Assembly: GCF_000003855.2 (NCBI RefSeq)
Contig: NW_003101679.1
Coordinates: 2,869,558 to 2,933,557, forward strand
Direction of reading: 5' to 3'
Source of the DNA: Blastomyces gilchristii SLH14081
Lineage: Eukaryota; Ascomycota; Eurotiomycetes; Onygenales; Ajellomycetaceae
Length of the DNA: 64,000 nt
Shown: in pieces, positions 60,041 to 64,000 of the stretch
Position numbering within the stretch: position 1 is the first letter of the stretch
Layout: every line of letters begins with the position of its first letter
Position numbers and translations under genes: made by a program
The notes under the pieces: model-generated
What the model was told of the DNA's origin: nothing
Database searches by the model: none
The model's input: only the letters and a program-made list of their open reading frames with translations

Positions 60041-60439
60041 ATGCAATCTCGGCCAGCTTCACCTGCGAGTTATACCAAGTTTGCGCCTTTCGATGACAAG
60101 CCACCGCCTCCAGGGGGTTCACCACGGTCTAACAAGCGATCCTACCCATCTGGCCACAGTTCGGGTATCACGAGCCCAGAAAATGCCACCGCGCACCATA
60201 ACCCGAAGAAAATTCGGACAATGGAATCACCAACCAGGTCAAGAGCCATGGAAGCAACAGATGCTGATATCGGCATCGAGGGATTCAACATCGTGATGAA
60301 CGTTGAGGGCCACAATCCGTTGACCGAATCATCCTTCTGTATTCTCTCCGACACATGCAGCGAGAAGGCCCCAGGAAAGAGCGCCACCACCAGCCGCTCA
60401 ATAGCTCTCTTAGGGACATCTTGGCTGGGATATAAATAA
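60041..60439 (+). CDS. Doubtful small hypothetical ORF
   Basis: 132 codons from ATG 60041 (MQSRPASPASYTKFAPFDDKPPPPGGSPRSNKRSYPSG). The first half is Pro/Ser-rich and disordered. The second half (IGIEGFNIVMNVEGHNPLTESSFCILSDTC) has mixed composition. No domain recognised and the downstream sequence is simple repeats. It could be the last exon of a longer gene beginning near 59700-59990, but no clean splice was found. Confidence 0.3.
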   Translation: MQSRPASPASYTKFAPFDDKPPPPGGSPRSNKRSYPSGHSSGITSPENATAHHNPKKIRTMESPTRSRAMEATDADIGIEGFNIVMNVEGHNPLTESSFCILSDTCSEKAPGKSATTSRSIALLGTSWLGYK

Positions 60440-60730
60440 ATATCGTCTTTTCATTTCTTCCGATGCTACCAATCCGCTAAATTATGTACGTACATGTACA
60501 TCCGTGTCCATAATGTACAGTAACTGCGCAGTGTTATCCGCGCCATCATACACAGCACCAGCATCAGGACCGAATTCTTTGATTGAAGTGTCGTTGTCTA
60601 GTGCTATGAAAGCCTCGTGGTCCCTGTGGCTTTTGCTATTGTATATATATATATATGCAGTCATGTTAGCATCCAAAAACTCAAAGTGAACTTCCCCATT
60701 TCCCTTCCCTCCTTTTTTTTATTTTATATA

Positions 60731-60763
<33 letters not shown>

Positions 60764-61552
60764 ATGCATATGTATTGGGGGGAGGGGTTTGTCTCCTTTT
60801 GCTAATTCAACCTCAGGAGCTCCAAAGTCCAATTGCAAACTTATCAGTCAGTACCCTGCAACTTGAACGCTACCCCTGATAAATAATTGGCTGGCAGGAA
60901 AGAAAACTGGCCCCTCGCAGCAACCTATGAGACTAGATAAAATAAACCAACCGGCTCAGCCAGCTGCGGTAGGGAAAGCACCGATGAAGATAAATTAATA
61001 AACCACCTCAAATTGGTCCTTGAGGAAAGTAGCTCGGACAATGGGAATGGCATAGAAACCGCATGTACGGATAGGAATTTGTATCGGAGATTTGTGTAAA
61101 TACCGTTACGGTATGAGAACGTGTTCACAACAGTAGTATGTACTGTACATTAAATGCGCCAGATAGGTGTAAAGGGTTCGCAAGTATTTTCATTAGAACT
61201 CTACCTGATAAAGAGATTGTAGATTCAGAAAATATTATTATTGCGGTAGAGAATGAAATAAGATAGATACAAATGGGTATGAAGAGATCTCATCATGTCC
61301 TCTAACGAATACTTAAAAAAATCATTAGAATATGTAAGAAAAGAATGCCAGTGATAGGGTGGGCCGCATGAAGCGGATGTAGACAAGGCAAGACAATACC
61401 TAGAAACGAAATATATAAGCAAATTCGTAAAAAGAAAAAAGAACAATTAGCGGAGAAGAACCCATCTCATCCCCCGAATAAAAGAAAATAAGGGCTCTCT
61501 TTTCTCTTGAAGGCCATCATCTAGAACCTGACTAGTACTCGCACCGGCGTCC
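60440..61552. other. Intergenic region with microsatellites
   Basis: Holds a (TA)n run near 60641-60655 and a (TA)n-(TATG)n run near 60727-60765. The remainder is AT-rich with no supported gene. It includes the 3' UTR and terminator of the ATPase gene. Confidence 0.5.
60727..60765. repeat. Compound TA / TATG microsatellite
   Basis: An alternating TA tract changes into about five GTAT/TATG units. The 60504-60805 open frames that run through it are translations of the repeat. Confidence 0.8.
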
Positions 61553-64000
61553 TCACGCCTTCTTCCAAAATTGCACCTTCCGCACAACCCACTCCATAGC
61601 CTTCCTCCACTCAAACCTCAGTGCCAAACTACTCACCACCACCGATATACTACTGAGCGCCATCGCCAAGCTCGCCCAGACAGGATCAAGTCTCCAATGC
61701 TCATTAATCTTCGTGCCATCCTCCATTATTTTCGTACCCGTGACAATGGGGAAAAGCACGCCTGCCGCAACCGGTACAAGAATCATGTTATAGATCGCCG
61801 CCCAGCCAAAGTTCCATTTGACGCGGTTGAACACGCGCCTGCTGAGTGTGCACAGCTCGAGGATGGTGGTGAGGTCTGAGTTGAGGAGGATGAAGCCAGC
61901 AGAATTAACGGCGACATCGGAGCCCGAGGCCATGGCGATGCTGACATTTGCGGCGGTGAGGGCGGGAGAGTCGTTAGTGCCATCTCCGACAAAAGCAACG
62001 ATGCGTTTCTTGTCGGACTTGGTTTTGGTGTCGGTGTTGTGGAGTTTGTTTTCTTGTATCTGGCGGATGTACTCTGCTTTTTGAGGAGGGAGGACGTTGG
62101 CCATGACGTTTGAGGCTGGAATACCAATCGCGGCCGCAACGGCGTGTGCTGTGGTTTGGTTGTCTCCGCTACACATGAAAACGTCTATTTTCTTGGCCTT
62201 AAGGCTGGAGATCACACTTACAGCTTCGGCTCGGATTGGATCGGAAGTTGCGAAAACAATAGCAGGGACGAATTGGGAGGCATCATCTGATATTTTGCGG
62301 ATAGAGAGGATTGCAGTAGACTTCGCCGCAGATTGATACTTTGTGAGCGTGTTGGCTAAGAAATAACGATCAGTTGCATTTTCGCCGGCGAGAGAGTCCA
62401 ATAATCGTTGGCTTCCGATGGCTGCCTCATATTCAACTTCCGCATCGTTGAAAATTAACGAGAACGTTCCTTTCATTCCTTGTCCAGGTATTTCAGTGAG
62501 GGCTGACGAAATGACAGAGACTGAGGATTTCTCTGCACAGAATTCAGCAATAGCGTTCGCGATCGGATGTGTACTGCTCTGTTCCAAAACCTTCGCCAAT
62601 TCCCAGGCTACCTGCTGCTGTTCCTCGTCCTTGACAAGGATTTCATGATCGGACACTCGCAGAGTTCCTCCTTCAGTCAATGTACCCGTTTTGTCAAACA
62701 CAATCGCCTCAAGCTTACTAGCCTCCTGAAAAGCCTCGCCACCACCTCTAACAAGGATTCCTCGTCTTGCGGCGAGGCCGCCCCCAACAAACAGAGCCGT
62801 AGGAGCGGCCAAAGCCAAACCGCAAGGACAAGCAACCACAAAAACGGCGATGGCGAACTTTAACGACCAAAAGGCCCATCCGCCCTGAGCTCCATCGAGG
62901 TAGCCAGCAGGAAGACGGCCGGAGTACCCTAAGCTGAGCCAGATTATGAAAGTGAGGATGGCGAGGAGCGTGATTACCGGTACGAAATAGCTAGTCATAA
63001 TATCCGCAACCCCTTCAACAGGGGCACGCTTGGTCAAGCCTTCTCTAACAACAGCGACGATTTGATCAAGCATGGACGTGCTACCGATGTCGGATACTCG
63101 GATGTATACTGGCTGTCCAACGTTCACTGACCCAGAGTATACCTTATCTCCAGCAATTTTTGCAACGGGCTTCGACTCCCCTGTCAGTGAGCTCTCGTCA
63201 AACCGATAAGACTCGGAGCTGGTCACAATTCCGTCAGCTGGAGGGGAGGAGCCGTGTGGGATGTTGACGATATCGCCCACCTCCAGGAGATCAACGCTGA
63301 TACGTTGGAGTGTGCTGCCAGGAGAGGCGTCAGGGCTCGTCGAGGGGGAATCAACCACTAGAAGAGCCTCTGAGGGACGAAGTTTACCTAGGGACGCAAC
63401 AGCATCACCTGCTTTCGCTTTGCTGTAAGCTTCCAAAAACCGACCAGCAAGGATGAACAGAGTAAGGAAAACGACGGTGTCAAAATAAGGCGACATGTGG
63501 GCTTGGTGTCCGTCTGCTCTAGCTGCGACACCGAGCAGAGCAATTGAGGCAAAATAAGCCACAGAAGTACCCGCAGAAATGAGTAAGTTCATGCTCCCAA
63601 AGCGGTAAAATCTTCGTAAAATGGGCACTTTGCTCCCAGGTCTCCATAAAGCTCGGATCTCTTTGAAAGCACGGACATGGAAAACATCCGCGCCGTAGCA
63701 CATGACAGGCGTGGTGATGATAAACAAGGCCCATTCCAGACGGGTTACCTGCCCTGCCCATATCGGTTCGTAGAAGTATATTCTCATGCTGTCGGTTGAA
63801 GGTACCAGTGACATCCAGACAATACCTATCAGGAAAGTTGGAATCGCGGCGATGAATACAAACAGCAAACGTAGAAGAAGGCGGCGTCTTTCGCGGTGCT
63901 GCATCTCACGCGAACGGTCTTCAATGGTTGGGGGATGGTATACGCTAGCTTTAAAAGCGTCATTGGCGGATTCGATAACGGCAATTATATTTCGGACGGT
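61553..64000 (-). CDS. Heavy-metal (copper) transporting P1B-type ATPase, N-terminus beyond the window
   Basis: The frame is open from the window edge at 64000 down to 61553 (816 codons including the stop), so the 5' part, with any metal-binding domains, lies outside. The visible start TVRNIIAVIESANDAFKASVYHPPTIEDR resembles the end of a heavy-metal-associated domain. Membrane helices follow (LLLRLLFVFIAAIPTFLIGIVWM and others), then TGESKPVAK (actuator domain), CPCGLALAAPTALFVGGG (metal site of Cu+ ATPases), DKTGTLTEG (phosphorylation site), the SSTHPIANAI HP motif, GDGTNDSPALTAANVSIAM, and the last two helices. The CPC motif predicts Cu+ (or Ag+) export. The sequence resembles fungal copper-resistance ATPases of the CrpA/Pca1 group, though a Ccc2-type Golgi pump is not excluded. 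No break in the visible part. Confidence 0.93.
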   Translation of the reverse strand, partial: TVRNIIAVIESANDAFKASVYHPPTIEDRSREMQHRERRRLLLRLLFVFIAAIPTFLIGIVWMSLVPSTDSMRIYFYEPIWAGQVTRLEWALFIITTPVMCYGADVFHVRAFKEIRALWRPGSKVPILRRFYRFGSMNLLISAGTSVAYFASIALLGVAARADGHQAHMSPYFDTVVFLTLFILAGRFLEAYSKAKAGDAVASLGKLRPSEALLVVDSPSTSPDASPGSTLQRISVDLLEVGDIVNIPHGSSPPADGIVTSSESYRFDESSLTGESKPVAKIAGDKVYSGSVNVGQPVYIRVSDIGSTSMLDQIVAVVREGLTKRAPVEGVADIMTSYFVPVITLLAILTFIIWLSLGYSGRLPAGYLDGAQGGWAFWSLKFAIAVFVVACPCGLALAAPTALFVGGGLAARRGILVRGGGEAFQEASKLEAIVFDKTGTLTEGGTLRVSDHEILVKDEEQQQVAWELAKVLEQSSTHPIANAIAEFCAEKSSVSVISSALTEIPGQGMKGTFSLIFNDAEVEYEAAIGSQRLLDSLAGENATDRYFLANTLTKYQSAAKSTAILSIRKISDDASQFVPAIVFATSDPIRAEAVSVISSLKAKKIDVFMCSGDNQTTAHAVAAAIGIPASNVMANVLPPQKAEYIRQIQENKLHNTDTKTKSDKKRIVAFVGDGTNDSPALTAANVSIAMASGSDVAVNSAGFILLNSDLTTILELCTLSRRVFNRVKWNFGWAAIYNMILVPVAAGVLFPIVTGTKIMEDGTKINEHWRLDPVWASLAMALSSISVVVSSLALRFEWRKAMEWVVRKVQFWKKA

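Noticed and set aside
59699..60296. One spliced gene joining 59699-59926 or 59940-60296 with 60041-60439
   Set aside because: The only plausible donor (AAG-G-GTAAAA) and the CCCAG acceptor do not close in phase with the downstream frame.
60641..60765. CRISPR-like or functional repeat array
   Set aside because: Simple TA/TATG microsatellite; the window is eukaryotic and no repeat-spacer structure exists anywhere in it.

Overview
The window is nuclear DNA of a filamentous ascomycete. The genes carry short introns (about 50-90 nt) with fungal GTRNGT donors and YAG acceptors. Orthologues of fungus-typical proteins are present (Hir3, ChAPs, Bcs1, Mus81, a copper CPC-ATPase). Transposons are destroyed by C-to-T/G-to-A mutation of the RIP type. 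AT-rich, CpG-depleted islands alternating with normal gene-rich DNA fit Onygenales such as the Blastomyces/Ajellomycetaceae group; that placement is inference and was not tested by search.

Layout. 1-~2880: 3' part of a RIP-ruined Ty3/Gypsy chromovirus. 3503-14445: an unknown nuclear-looking protein (+), an unknown protein with a hydrophobic C-terminus (-), the mitochondrial AAA chaperone BCS1 (-) and a small hypothetical ORF (+). 15112-28492: a large nested transposon. The outer layer is a Ty1/Copia element (95-bp LTRs, AAAAG target duplication). A Ty3/Gypsy element lies inside it in the opposite orientation (256-bp LTRs, GCATG duplication), and a tRNA-derived SINE is also inside it (13-bp duplication, ATA-repeat tail). 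All three insertions have exact target-site duplications, so the events can be separated base by base. The outer LTR ends 183 bp before the CCT3 start codon.

28671-64000: a compact housekeeping block. It holds CCT3 (cytosolic chaperonin gamma), a PRKRIP1/DUF1168 splicing-factor homologue, a stand-alone PARP-type zinc-finger protein, an SF1 helicase with NFX1-type zinc fingers (Hrr1/ZNFX1 type), a kinesin with a long motor insertion, HIR3 (histone-gene repressor/H3-H4 chaperone subunit), a ChAPs/exomer cargo adaptor, an acidic Glu-rich protein, MUS81, a doubtful small ORF, and the C-terminal two thirds of a heavy-metal P-type ATPase that runs off the right edge. The genes are individually regulated eukaryotic units; the window shows no operon or biosynthetic cluster. 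Several gene products concern chromatin, repeats or DNA repair (HIR3, Hrr1-like helicase, PARP-type finger protein, MUS81), but nothing in the sequence shows that they act together.

Exon models were built by eye from splice consensus, reading-frame phase and protein-family continuity. Most close perfectly in phase. Two genes (kinesin, ChAPs) each need one extra nucleotide to stay in frame. I saw no clearly new multi-gene system; the most informative structure is the dated transposon nest.
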